From the NCBI RefSeq assembly GCF_944324505.1, contig NZ_CALUWO010000005.1, positions 1-64,000 of the forward strand: a stretch of DNA of 64,000 nt, written 5' to 3'. Source of the DNA: an uncultured Desulfovibrio sp. Its GTDB lineage: Bacteria > Desulfobacterota > Desulfovibrionia > Desulfovibrionales > Desulfovibrionaceae. Positions 42,270-50,317 of this stretch are shown here, one piece after another. Position 1 is the first letter of the stretch. Every line of letters starts with the position of its first letter. The position numbers and the translations under genes are program-made. Below the pieces are notes generated by a model that had not been told where the DNA came from, searched no databases, and was given only the letters and a program-made list of their open reading frames with translations.

Positions 42270-43790
42270 ATGCTCGAAGCACTGTTTTTCATCCCTCTCT
42301 GCGCAGGACTGCTGAGTTTCGTCCTGCCAACGCCCCTGTTGTGGCGCGGCCTGCTGCTGGTGACGGCCGTGGCGCATTTCCTTCTCACCCTTCTTACCCT
42401 GCATGCGGTGGGCAATGGTCAGACGCCCGAAGCCCTGGCTGGCCTCATGGCGCCTGATGCCCTCAGCATGCTCTTTCTGACGCTGGCCAGCACCCTCTTT
42501 CTGGCGGCAAGCGTGTACGGCGTGGGCTATCTGCATGCCGAAAGCCTCAAGGAGCGGCGCGTCTGTCTCCAGGACGGCAAGACCTTCACCAATGCCCCGG
42601 AGCGCCGCTTCACGGCCTGCCTCTGCTTCTTTCTGGCGGCCATGACCCTGGTGACCACCACCCGCCACATGGGGGCGCTGTGGATGGGCATTGAATGCAC
42701 GACTCTTGCCAGTGCGCCGCTCATCTATTTTCACCGGCACCACGAATCGCTGGAAGCCACGTGGAAATACCTCATCATCTGTTCCGTGGGCATTGCCCTG
42801 GCCCTGCTGGGCAATCTGCTCATTTCCATCGCCTTTCACAATCCCGGCGGCGGCCCCGTGGGAGAAGAGAGCTTTGACCAGGTCAGCCAGTTTTCCGCCA
42901 TTGCCCGCGCCGTGGTGGAAAGCGGGCTGGACGACATGCAGTCCCCCTGGCTCAAGGCTGCCTTCATCTTTCTGCTGGTGGGCTACGGCACCAAGATGGG
43001 CCTGGCCCCCCTGCACAACTGGCTGCCCGATGCCCACAGCCAGGCCCCGTCCCTGGTGTCGGCGCTCTTGTCCGGCGCGCTGCTCAACTGTGCGCTGCTG
43101 GGCATTCTGCGCGGTCATCAGATCATGCTGGCGGCCGGCCTGGGGGATTTCAGCGGCGGCCTCATGATCTTCTTCGGGCTGGTTTCCCTGTTCACGGCAG
43201 CCATCTTCATTGTGGGGCAGGGCAATTACAAGCGCCTGCTGGCGTATTCCAGTGTGGAGCACATGGGCATTCTTTCCCTGGGCATCGGCCTGGGCGGCTC
43301 TGCCGTTTTCGGCGCCATGTTCCATGCCGTGGGGCATTCGCTGACCAAGTGCATGCTCTTTCTGCTGGCCGGCAATATCCTGACGCGCTACCGCACCCTG
43401 GCCTGTTATGACGTGCATGGCATGCGCTGGACCATGCCCATAACCGGCGCCCTCTGGACGGCCGGCTTTCTGGCCATTGTGGGATCGCCGCCGTTCGGCC
43501 TCTTTGTGAGCGAGTTTCTTATTCTCAAGGGCATTCTCAGTCAGGGGCGCTGGCTGGTGGCCTGCTGCTATCTGCTGGCTCTGGGCATCATCTTTGTGGG
43601 CATGTCCGTTCCCGTGCTGCACATGGTGCAGGGCACGCCGCCCGATGCCGTGAAGAAGACCCGGCGGGAGAGCATGCTCAGCGTGCTGCCGCCCTTCTGC
43701 CTGGGCCTGCTGGTGCTGGGGCTGGGTATCTATACGCCGGCGTGGCTGGAAAATCTCCTCACCCGCGCAGCAGCGCTCATCGGAGGCTAG
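42270..43790 (+). CDS. HyfF/NuoL-type antiporter subunit of an Ehr complex
   Basis: Second antiporter-like subunit, 506 residues with ~14 helices. Conserved stretches are LWMGIECTTLASAPLIYFHR, the YGTKMGLAPLHNWLPDAHSQAP block, LLAYSSVEHMGILSLGIGLG and HAVGHSLTKCMLFLLAGNIL, with the lysine residues expected for ion translocation. Having two antiporter-type subunits (with the HyfB-like protein) suggests at least two ion channels per complex. Start at ATG 42270, 25 bases after the HyfE-like stop; the ribosome-binding site is weak. Confidence 0.9.
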   Translation: MLEALFFIPLCAGLLSFVLPTPLLWRGLLLVTAVAHFLLTLLTLHAVGNGQTPEALAGLMAPDALSMLFLTLASTLFLAASVYGVGYLHAESLKERRVCLQDGKTFTNAPERRFTACLCFFLAAMTLVTTTRHMGALWMGIECTTLASAPLIYFHRHHESLEATWKYLIICSVGIALALLGNLLISIAFHNPGGGPVGEESFDQVSQFSAIARAVVESGLDDMQSPWLKAAFIFLLVGYGTKMGLAPLHNWLPDAHSQAPSLVSALLSGALLNCALLGILRGHQIMLAAGLGDFSGGLMIFFGLVSLFTAAIFIVGQGNYKRLLAYSSVEHMGILSLGIGLGGSAVFGAMFHAVGHSLTKCMLFLLAGNILTRYRTLACYDVHGMRWTMPITGALWTAGFLAIVGSPPFGLFVSEFLILKGILSQGRWLVACCYLLALGIIFVGMSVPVLHMVQGTPPDAVKKTRRESMLSVLPPFCLGLLVLGLGIYTPAWLENLLTRAAALIGG

Positions 43791-43792
43791 GC

Positions 43793-45313
43793 ATGCAGTT
43801 CACGTATGAGAAATCCATTGATTTGAAAGAAGTGGATGTGCTGGATGCCCCCGCGCTGCGTCGCGGCATCCTTGACCGGGTGGCTGACGGCTGGCGCCTG
43901 CTGGCGCTGTTCGGCCTGCCGGAGCGGGTCTTTTCCGCCACGGCATCCGCCCGGGATGCCGGCCTGTGTGCGCTGCTCTGGCATACGGATGAAAAGGTGA
44001 TCTGGGCGGCTCGGACCCAGCCCCTCACGTCCTACGCTGCGCTGACGCCCGACTGCCCGCAGGCCCAGCGCTTTGAGCGCGAGCTGTTCGAACAGTGGGA
44101 TATCGTGCCGGAGGGGCATCCCTGGTGCAAACCCCTGCGCTTTGTGCCGCACGGCGTGCTTGCCGGTCTGCACGGGGAACGGCCCGGTCCGGCCTGTCAG
44201 GAAAACTATCAGGTCCACGGGGACGAGGTGCATGAGGTGGCCGTGGGGCCGGTCCATGCCGGCGTCATCGAGCCGGGGCATTTCCGCTTTCAGTGCTACG
44301 GCGAAAATGTCATGCACCTGGAAATCAGCCTGGGCTTTCAGCACCGGGATGTGGAGCGCCTGCTCATGGGCGGACCGTATCCGCGCACGGCGCGCATGAT
44401 GGAATGTGTGGCCGGGGATACCAGCATCGGCCATGCCACGGCCTATGCCACGGCGCTGGAACGTCTGGCCGGGGTTTCCATCCCCGAGCGGGCCAATCGC
44501 CTGCGGCGTCTGGGGCTGGAGCTGGAACGCCTGGCCAACCATACCGGGGACCTGGGGGCCATCTCCGGGGATACGGGCTTTTTGCCCACCTCGGCCTGGA
44601 ATGGCCGCATTCGTGGCGATTTTCTCAATCTGACGGCCGAGGTCTGCGGCAACCGCTTTGGGCGGGACTGGATATGCCCCGGCGGCGTGCTGCCCGATCT
44701 GGACCATGCCATGTGCGAGGACATCTATCAGCGCCTGCAACTGTACTGGCGCGATGTGCACGGGGCGGTGGACATCATGCTGGCTTCGCCCAGTGTGCTG
44801 GAACGTATCGAGCGCACCGGCCCCCTGACGGCCGTGCAGGCCACGGAACTGGGGATGGTGGGGGTGCCTGCCCGCGCCTGCGGTCTGGCCAGGGATGCCC
44901 GCTTTGAGGCGCCGCTGTCCTGCCTGCCGCTGTGCGATACCACCATACGCATGGAAAGCACGGGCGACGTGGCCGCCAGGACCCGGGTGCGCAGTCGCGA
45001 GCTGGCCGATTCCGTGACGCTGGTCAGCGCTGACCTCAAGGCCCTTTCCGGTGCCGAAGGCGCCATTCGCGCCGCCATGCCCCGGACACTGCCCCCCCGG
45101 CGTCTGGCCGTGGCGCAGGTGGAAGGCTGGCGCGGCGAGCTGTGCCATGTGGCCATCACGGGAGAAGACGGCCGGCTGGCCTGCTACAAGATTTACGATC
45201 CGTCCTTCCACAACTGGCCGGGCCTGGAAGTGGCCCTGCGCGGACAGCAGGTTTCCGACTTCCCGCTGTGCAACAAGAGCTTCAACCTGTCCTATTGCGG
45301 GCATGACCTTTAG
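43793..45313 (+). CDS. HyfG-like fused NuoC-NuoD subunit lacking the NiFe-ligand cysteines
   Basis: A 506-residue fusion of a NuoC-like N-terminus (about 1-150) and a NuoD/hydrogenase large-subunit-like C-terminus. In hydrogenases two CxxC pairs bind NiFe. Here the first site reads MMECVAGDTSIGHATAYATALE (one Cys205, as in complex I NuoD, quoted in parts) and the second reads YDPSFHNWPGL (DPS at 469-471) in place of DPCxxC. Both pairs are lost, so no NiFe site can form. The end DFPLCNKSFNLSYCGHDL is typical of the Ehr/HycE2 group. Start at 43793 with GGAGG. It probably couples redox change at the adjacent FeS subunit to ion pumping. Confidence 0.9.
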   Translation: MQFTYEKSIDLKEVDVLDAPALRRGILDRVADGWRLLALFGLPERVFSATASARDAGLCALLWHTDEKVIWAARTQPLTSYAALTPDCPQAQRFERELFEQWDIVPEGHPWCKPLRFVPHGVLAGLHGERPGPACQENYQVHGDEVHEVAVGPVHAGVIEPGHFRFQCYGENVMHLEISLGFQHRDVERLLMGGPYPRTARMMECVAGDTSIGHATAYATALERLAGVSIPERANRLRRLGLELERLANHTGDLGAISGDTGFLPTSAWNGRIRGDFLNLTAEVCGNRFGRDWICPGGVLPDLDHAMCEDIYQRLQLYWRDVHGAVDIMLASPSVLERIERTGPLTAVQATELGMVGVPARACGLARDARFEAPLSCLPLCDTTIRMESTGDVAARTRVRSRELADSVTLVSADLKALSGAEGAIRAAMPRTLPPRRLAVAQVEGWRGELCHVAITGEDGRLACYKIYDPSFHNWPGLEVALRGQQVSDFPLCNKSFNLSYCGHDL

Positions 45314-45324
45314 GAGAGGCCATC

Positions 45325-46116
45325 ATGCTGCATATCATCAAGGAACGCCTGCATCAGAAATACCGTACCCTGGATTATCCGTATGTTCAGCCCACGCTGC
45401 CGGCGCGCTATCTGGGCCGCCCCGAGGTGCTGCCCGTTGAGTGCGGGGATTGTCATGCCTGCGTGGATGTGTGTCCGTCCGGCGCGCTGCGCATGCTTTC
45501 GCCGGAGCAGCCCGGCCCGGGCGGGGAAAGCCGCGGCCCGGCCCTGGACATGGGGCGCTGCCTGTTTTGCGGCGCCTGCGCCAGGGCCTGCCCACAGGGG
45601 GGCATACGCTTTACCGGAGACCACCATGTGGCGGTCTTTGCCCGGGAGGATCTGATCCTGACCCGGACGCCGCGTCCCCTGACGCCCCCCCGGCAGTCCG
45701 GCAAGCTGTTCGGCCGTTCGCTCAAGCTGCGTCAGGTCAGCGCTGCCGGCTGCAATGCCTGCGAAGCGGATATCAATGTGCTGGGAACGCTGGTGTATGA
45801 CCTGGGCAAGTTCGGCATCGACATTGTGGCTTCGCCGCGGCATGCCGACAGCATCGTGGTCACCGGTCCCATAAGCCTCAATATGCGCGAGGCCGTGCTG
45901 GCCACCTATCATGCCATGCCGGAGCCGCGCCTGGTCATTGCCGTGGGCAGCTGCCCCATTTCCGGCGGGGTTTTCCGGGACAGTCAGGAATGCTGCAACG
46001 GGCTTGAGGGCCTTTTGCCCGTGGATGTCTATATTCCCGGCTGTCCTCCCCATCCGTGGAGCATCCTGGACGGTCTGCTGCGTGCCCGCAAGGACCGCGC
46101 CTCGTGGGAGGTCTAG
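45325..46116 (+). CDS. Ferredoxin-NuoB fusion (HyfI-like) subunit of an Ehr complex
   Basis: A 263-residue protein combining two [4Fe-4S] sites and a NuoB/small-subunit domain. The ferredoxin part has CGDCHACVDVCP and CLFCGACARACP. The NuoB part has the proximal-cluster ligands: GCNACEADINVL (C143, C146), GSCPISGGVF and IPGCPPHPWSIL. All ligands are present, so electrons can enter and leave even though the partner subunit has no NiFe site. AGGAGAGGCC precedes the ATG. Last gene of the operon. Confidence 0.93.
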   Translation: MLHIIKERLHQKYRTLDYPYVQPTLPARYLGRPEVLPVECGDCHACVDVCPSGALRMLSPEQPGPGGESRGPALDMGRCLFCGACARACPQGGIRFTGDHHVAVFAREDLILTRTPRPLTPPRQSGKLFGRSLKLRQVSAAGCNACEADINVLGTLVYDLGKFGIDIVASPRHADSIVVTGPISLNMREAVLATYHAMPEPRLVIAVGSCPISGGVFRDSQECCNGLEGLLPVDVYIPGCPPHPWSILDGLLRARKDRASWEV

Positions 46117-46317
46117 GGCAGGGTGGTTATGCTGCCTGCGGCACGCCGGCCTTTTCCGCATGGCGTCGCTGCCGGAAAACAGGGCTGTGCGCCCGATGAT
46201 GCGTGGCGCTCGCGTCATTTCGGATACTGCGCCCTGAGAAATATGCCGTGCATCGCGGCGAGCAGCTGTTGCGTCCTGTTGTGAATGCACGCTGCTTCTG
46301 GTTCTGCTCGTGCTGAA

Positions 46318-46366
46318 AAACGCCGCCTCTTCCGAAAGGGAAGGGGCGGCGTTTGAATATTTTTTC
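46318..46366 (+). terminator. Terminator of the Ehr operon
   Basis: Long stem AAACGCCGCCTCTTCC / GGGAAGGGGCGGCGTTT with a GAAA loop, followed by TGAATATTTTTT, 200 bases after the last stop. Apart from it the gap 46117-46438 holds nothing I can support. The A-run on the left side could let it work on the minus strand too. Confidence 0.75.
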
Positions 46367-46438
46367 ACAAAAAAGGCTATCGTTCCGGTGTGATACCGAA
46401 AAAATGCCCGGATACGGGCAGACAGGCAAGAAAAATCC

Positions 46439-46467
46439 TTGTCTAGTCATTTAAAAGTTCGTAATGT
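46439..46467 (+). promoter_or_regulatory. Promoter of the first universal stress protein gene
   Basis: TTGTCT (46439-46444), a 17-bp spacer and TAATGT (46462-46467), giving a leader of about 215 bases. The same TTGTCT-17-TAnnnT layout with shared CTTGTCTA and AAAAG blocks precedes the second usp gene. Confidence 0.6.
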
Positions 46468-46691
46468 GAACAGGAAGACATGCAAGGCATATCAGCCTGC
46501 TGGTCCGGCAGTGCCGGCTGCGCCATGGGCGCATTGGGCATGTTGTGAACATTACCTCATTCGTTGAAGTTCCCCCGCTGTATCCGGGGTCTCGGATACA
46601 GGCATACGTTCTGGAAATCAGGCTGCGGTATCTGAACCGGCGCGGATACGGCAGTTGTCACCCTGCCGGAACATGACCAGGGAGTGCCCCC

Positions 46692-47138
46692 ATGAAGGAA
46701 ATCAAGAAGATTCTTTGTGCAGTCGACCTTTCCGCTCATAGCAAGGCAGTGGCCGAATATGCCGCCATGCTCGCCAAGGGCATGAGCGCCAGCATCGTCG
46801 TCCTTTCCGTGGCCCCGTCGCCCAGCGCGGACGTGTACTTTGAAGTGTCCCCCATTGCGGTGGAAAAGTTTGCGGCGGCGGTGGCTGCCGGCGCGGAAGA
46901 AAGCCTGGCGACCTTTGTGGCAGAAAACTTTGCCGGCATGGATGTGAAGAGCTATGTGCTCAGCGGCAATGCGGCTGACGAGATTCTTCGCTGTGCCAAT
47001 ACGGAAAAGGTGGATCTCATTGTCATGGGTGCCTTCAGCCGTAAGGGTGTGGATCGTGTGCTCTTTGGTTCCGTGGCCGCAAAGGTGGTCAAGAATGCCG
47101 ACATGCCGGTGCTGACCATTCGTCCCTCGGACGACTAA
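46692..47138 (+). CDS. Universal stress protein, degenerate ATP loop
   Basis: UspA-fold cytoplasmic protein, 148 residues. The N-terminus KKILCAVDLSAHSK carries the conserved Asp of the ATP-binding strand. The nucleotide loop of ATP-binding Usp proteins is GxxGx9GS/T. Here it reads GAFSRKGVDRVLFGSVA, with the second Gly changed to Ser at residue 116, so ATP binding may be altered. The protein is paralogous to the next gene over its whole length. It has its own promoter and terminator. Confidence 0.9.
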   Translation: MKEIKKILCAVDLSAHSKAVAEYAAMLAKGMSASIVVLSVAPSPSADVYFEVSPIAVEKFAAAVAAGAEESLATFVAENFAGMDVKSYVLSGNAADEILRCANTEKVDLIVMGAFSRKGVDRVLFGSVAAKVVKNADMPVLTIRPSDD

Positions 47139-47151
47139 CAGCGTTTTGCAA

Positions 47152-47184
47152 GGTGCGGTCCTGCGGGACCGCGCCTTTTTTTTT
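47152..47184 (+). terminator. Terminator after the first usp gene
   Basis: Stem GGTGCGGTCC / GGACCGCGCC (47152-47175) followed by nine T. Confidence 0.85.
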
Positions 47185-47250
47185 GCGGGCAGCACGGCTG
47201 CCGCGTGCCGGGCCGGGATTCCGGCGGCAGCGGGGCAGGCCGGAAAGAGC

Positions 47251-47279
47251 TTGTCTAAGTGGTGAAAAGCCCGTATCCT
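47251..47279 (+). promoter_or_regulatory. Promoter of the second universal stress protein gene
   Basis: TTGTCT (47251-47256), a 17-bp spacer and TATCCT (47274-47279). The -35 and spacer centre (AAAAG) match the promoter of the first usp gene, consistent with duplication including the promoter. Confidence 0.6.
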
Positions 47280-47361
47280 GTTTGCAGAGACAAGCTGCGG
47301 CTTCCGGCTCCGGCGCGGAGGCGGCAGCGCCAACCTCAGCCGGACATGGCCTGGAGCTTTC

Positions 47362-47820
47362 ATGATGAAGGAAATCAAGAAGATTCTTTGCGCAGTCGAC
47401 CTCTCCGATCACAGCAAGTCCGTGGCCGAATATGCCGCCATGCTTGCCAAGGGCATGGGCGCCAGCATCATCGTTGTGTATGCGGCCCCCTCGCTGAGCC
47501 AGTACGTGGGCTTCCACGTGCCGCCGAACACCATTGAGAATTTTGTGGGCGAGATCGTTTCCGGCGCGGAAAAGTCCATGGAAGCCTTTGTGGCGGAAAA
47601 CTTTGCCGGCATGGATGCCAAGGGCTATGTGCTCATCGGCTATGCGGCCGAGGAAATCCTCAGCCGTGCCGAAGAGGAAAAGGTGGATCTCATTGTCATG
47701 GGTACGCATGGCCGCAAGGGCATTGACCGCATCCTCTTTGGTTCTGTGGCGGAAAAGGTGGTCAAGAATGCCACCATGCCGGTGCTGACCATTCGTCCCA
47801 CGGACGATGACGAAGACTAA
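47362..47820 (+). CDS. Universal stress protein, intact ATP loop
   Basis: UspA-fold protein of 152 residues, the tandem paralogue of the preceding gene. The ATP loop GTHGRKGIDRILFGSVA is complete (Gly114, Gly117, then GS), so this copy should bind ATP. It differs from its neighbour most in the segment after the first strand (PSLSQYVGFHVPPNTIENF) and has an acidic tail DDDED. Two ATGs in tandem at 47362 and 47365 are possible starts. Confidence 0.93.
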   Translation: MMKEIKKILCAVDLSDHSKSVAEYAAMLAKGMGASIIVVYAAPSLSQYVGFHVPPNTIENFVGEIVSGAEKSMEAFVAENFAGMDAKGYVLIGYAAEEILSRAEEEKVDLIVMGTHGRKGIDRILFGSVAEKVVKNATMPVLTIRPTDDDED

Positions 47821-47954
47821 GCAGCCTGTGCCGGGGCATGCGGCCTGTTCCGCCTGTCCTGACAGTCTGCCGGATCATGGCCGGAAACCGCGCGTTTCGG
47901 CAGCGTGACGGTCTGCGCCGTCGGCAGATGTGGCGAAAATGGTTGCCATTTCAG

Positions 47955-47990
47955 GGGTGCGGTTCCTTCCGGGACCGCACCCTTCTTTTT
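47955..47990 (+). terminator. Terminator after the second usp gene
   Basis: Stem GGGTGCGGT(T)CC / GGGACCGCACCC followed by TTCTTTTT. It is close in sequence to the terminator after the first usp gene, again as expected from duplication. It lies 24 bases before the hisC start. Confidence 0.8.
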
Positions 47991-48013
47991 ACGGGCATTG
48001 CCCAGGAGTCAAG

Positions 48014-49150
48014 ATGTACGCTTCCCCCGTGCGTGAGGCCATTCGGGGCCTCAAGGCCTATGTTCCGGGCCTTTCCATTGCTGAAATTCAGGAAAAATAC
48101 GGTCTTTCCCAGGTCATCAAGCTGGCCAGCAACGAAAATCCCCTGGGCACGCCCCCGCTGGCACAGCAGGCCCTGCGGGATGCCGCCGCCACGGCTTTTC
48201 GCTATCCCCAGGGGGGCAATCCCCGTCTGGTGAAGGCGCTGGCCCGGCGTCACGGTGTGTCGGAAGCGCGTGTGGTGGTGGGCAATGGGTCCGATGAAAT
48301 CCTGGACCTGCTCATCCGCCTGCTGCTGACGCCCGGCAGGCATTCCATGGTCTGCTTTGCGCCCTGTTTCAGCATCTATCCCATTCAGGGACAGGTCTGC
48401 GGCGTGGAGGTGCGCCGTCAGCCCCTGCGTCAGGACTTCAGCCATGACTATGCGGCTCTGGCCGGGCTGGTGGATGAAAGCACCCGTCTGGTCTTTGTGA
48501 CCACGCCGGACAATCCGTCGGGCTACTGTCCGCCGCGGGCCGAGGTGGAAGCCCTGGCCGCCCACCTGGCCAAGACGGCGCCGGACTGTCTGCTGGTGGT
48601 GGACGAAGCCTACATGGACTTTGTGGGGGACGATGATGCGGCCGAAGCGCAGTATTCGCTGCTGGCCGGGGGCTGTCTGCCGGACAATGTGGCGGTGGTG
48701 CGCACCTTTTCCAAGGTCTGGGGGCTGGCCGGCATGCGCGTGGGCTATGCCGTCCTGCCTGAAGCGCTGGCCGGATACTGCTGGAGAGCACGGCTGCCGT
48801 TTTCCGTGAATATCCTGGCAGAGGAGGCGGCCCTGGCGGCGCTGGAAGACACGGTTTTTCACGAGGAAACCCTGCGGGTGACCCGCCTGGGGCGCGTGCA
48901 GCTGCGTCAGGGGATGGAGGAACTGGGCTGCACGGTATGGCCCAGTGCGGCCAATTTCCTTATGTTTCAGCTGCCCGGCGGCAAGGATGCCGGCGCCTGC
49001 GTGGACGTTCTGCTGCGGCGCGGCATCATCATCCGCGCCCTCAAAAGCTATGACCTGCCGCAGCATCTGCGCGTCAGCGTGGGGACGGAAGAGGAAAATG
49101 CGGTCTTTCTTGCGGCGCTGGGCGATTTTCTGCAGGGGAAACAGGCATGA
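48014..49150 (+). CDS. hisC: Histidinol-phosphate aminotransferase
   Basis: PLP enzyme of histidine synthesis, 378 residues. Conserved parts are IKLASNENPLGTPP, FRYPQGGNPRLVKALA, VVVGNGSDEILDLLIRLLL, DNPSGYCPP, VVDEAYMDF and the PLP-lysine region RTFSKVWGLAGMRVGYAV. AGGAG lies just before the ATG. The stop overlaps the cmk start (ATGA); hisC-cmk pairing is seen in other Desulfovibrio-like genomes (recalled, not checked). Confidence 0.94.
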   Translation: MYASPVREAIRGLKAYVPGLSIAEIQEKYGLSQVIKLASNENPLGTPPLAQQALRDAAATAFRYPQGGNPRLVKALARRHGVSEARVVVGNGSDEILDLLIRLLLTPGRHSMVCFAPCFSIYPIQGQVCGVEVRRQPLRQDFSHDYAALAGLVDESTRLVFVTTPDNPSGYCPPRAEVEALAAHLAKTAPDCLLVVDEAYMDFVGDDDAAEAQYSLLAGGCLPDNVAVVRTFSKVWGLAGMRVGYAVLPEALAGYCWRARLPFSVNILAEEAALAALEDTVFHEETLRVTRLGRVQLRQGMEELGCTVWPSAANFLMFQLPGGKDAGACVDVLLRRGIIIRALKSYDLPQHLRVSVGTEEENAVFLAALGDFLQGKQA

Positions 49151-49839
49151 GCCGGCAGCTGCCTGTAGTAACGCTGGACGGCCCTGCCGGCGTGGGCAAG
49201 ACCACGCTGGCCCGCCGCATGGCCGACAGTCTGGGCATTGCCTATCTGGATACCGGGGCCATGTTCCGCTGTCTGGCGCTCCGGCTGGGGGCCGGGGCGC
49301 ACCTGTGGCCGGAGGAGCGCCTGCGCACAGCCTGCGCGGCCTGTACCTTCAGCCTGCGGGGAACCGGGGGCTTCAGCGAGCTGTTCTGTAACGATCAGCC
49401 GGTGCGCGGTGAAATCCGCACGGAAGAGGTGGGCATGCTGGCTGCCCGTCTGGGAACCGTGCCGCTGGTGCGCGACTATCTGTGCGCCGCCCAGCGCGAG
49501 CTGGCCCGACAGCGGCCGCTGGTGGTGGAAGGGCGTGATATGGGCACGGTGGTCTTTCCCACGGCCCGTTTCAAGTTCTTTCTGGATGCCACCCCCGAGG
49601 TCCGTGCCCTGCGTCGTCTGCGCGATCTGGAGGCACGGGGGCAGCAGGCCGATCTTGCCACCCTCACCGAGCAGATCCGCCAGCGTGATGCCCTGGACCG
49701 CAACCGTCCCATTGCCCCCCTGAAGCCTGCGGAGGATGCCATCATCGTGGACACGTCCGCTCTGGATATCGAGGGGGTGCTGGGCACGCTGCTGCACGCC
49801 ATTCAGGTGCGGGGCGGTCTGGCCGGTCAGCAGGGCTGA
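49147..49839 (+). CDS. cmk: Cytidylate kinase
   Basis: Phosphorylates CMP and dCMP. It has 230 residues with the P-loop LDGPAGVGKTTLARRMA, LDTGAMFRCLAL (substrate site), VVEGRDMGTVVFP, FFLDATPEVRALRRL and RDALDRNRPIAPLKPAEDA, the usual Cmk signature. Coupled to hisC by a four-base overlap. Confidence 0.95.
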   Translation: MSRQLPVVTLDGPAGVGKTTLARRMADSLGIAYLDTGAMFRCLALRLGAGAHLWPEERLRTACAACTFSLRGTGGFSELFCNDQPVRGEIRTEEVGMLAARLGTVPLVRDYLCAAQRELARQRPLVVEGRDMGTVVFPTARFKFFLDATPEVRALRRLRDLEARGQQADLATLTEQIRQRDALDRNRPIAPLKPAEDAIIVDTSALDIEGVLGTLLHAIQVRGGLAGQQG

Positions 49840-50317
49840 TCCGGCGGAAAGGCCGAGACCTGCCTGCCCACAAAAACATATGCTTCCGGGGGGAGGGGGA
49901 ACTTCGCTGCCTGTGCGCGGCGAGCCTCCTCCCCCGCGGTGTTTTCCGTTTCCGTGTGCTTTTCCGGGGATACGGCGCCGGGCAGGGCCGCGTTTCTTTG
50001 CCGCTGGCGCCGGCGCACGGGCAACACGGGCCGGCATACGCGCCCGGCATACGCGCCTGGTGAAGCGGGCTGGCGGAGGCCGGGCCGTGTGCGGCAGGGG
50101 CAGGGCCCTGTCACGCCGGCATGTCCCGGCGGGAGGGGCCTTTCCCGGCGGGGCGTGTGCCCCTTGACCATTGGCGGCACCGACCTTACCCTTCCCTTGC
50201 CCACTGGGCGGGTCTTTTGTGTTTCTGCGTCAGGCGCGGGAACAGGTGGTACCGCTTGCGCTGCTGTGCGCGGCGGGGGACACCCGGCCGGACCCGCCGG
50301 GCCTTTCCGGAGCCTTC
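49840..50317. other. Intergenic region between cmk and the transporter
   Basis: A GC-rich hairpin (GGGGGAGG near 49888 with CCTCCCCC near 49928, then GCGGTGTTTT) is a weak terminator candidate for cmk. The rest holds no gene with a plausible start or domain, and no clear promoter for the transporter. Confidence 0.4.

Noticed and set aside
38657..46116. Annotation of this operon as a true [NiFe]-hydrogenase 4 or formate hydrogenlyase
   Set aside because: All four NiFe-ligand cysteines are absent from the large subunit, and no hyp genes or formate dehydrogenase are part of the operon.
46440..46560. FNR/CRP-type site upstream of the first usp gene (TGTGAACA occurs twice)
   Set aside because: The two copies are direct and not inverted, and neither forms a full TTGTGA-N6-TCACAA or TTGTGAAN4TTCACAA palindrome.
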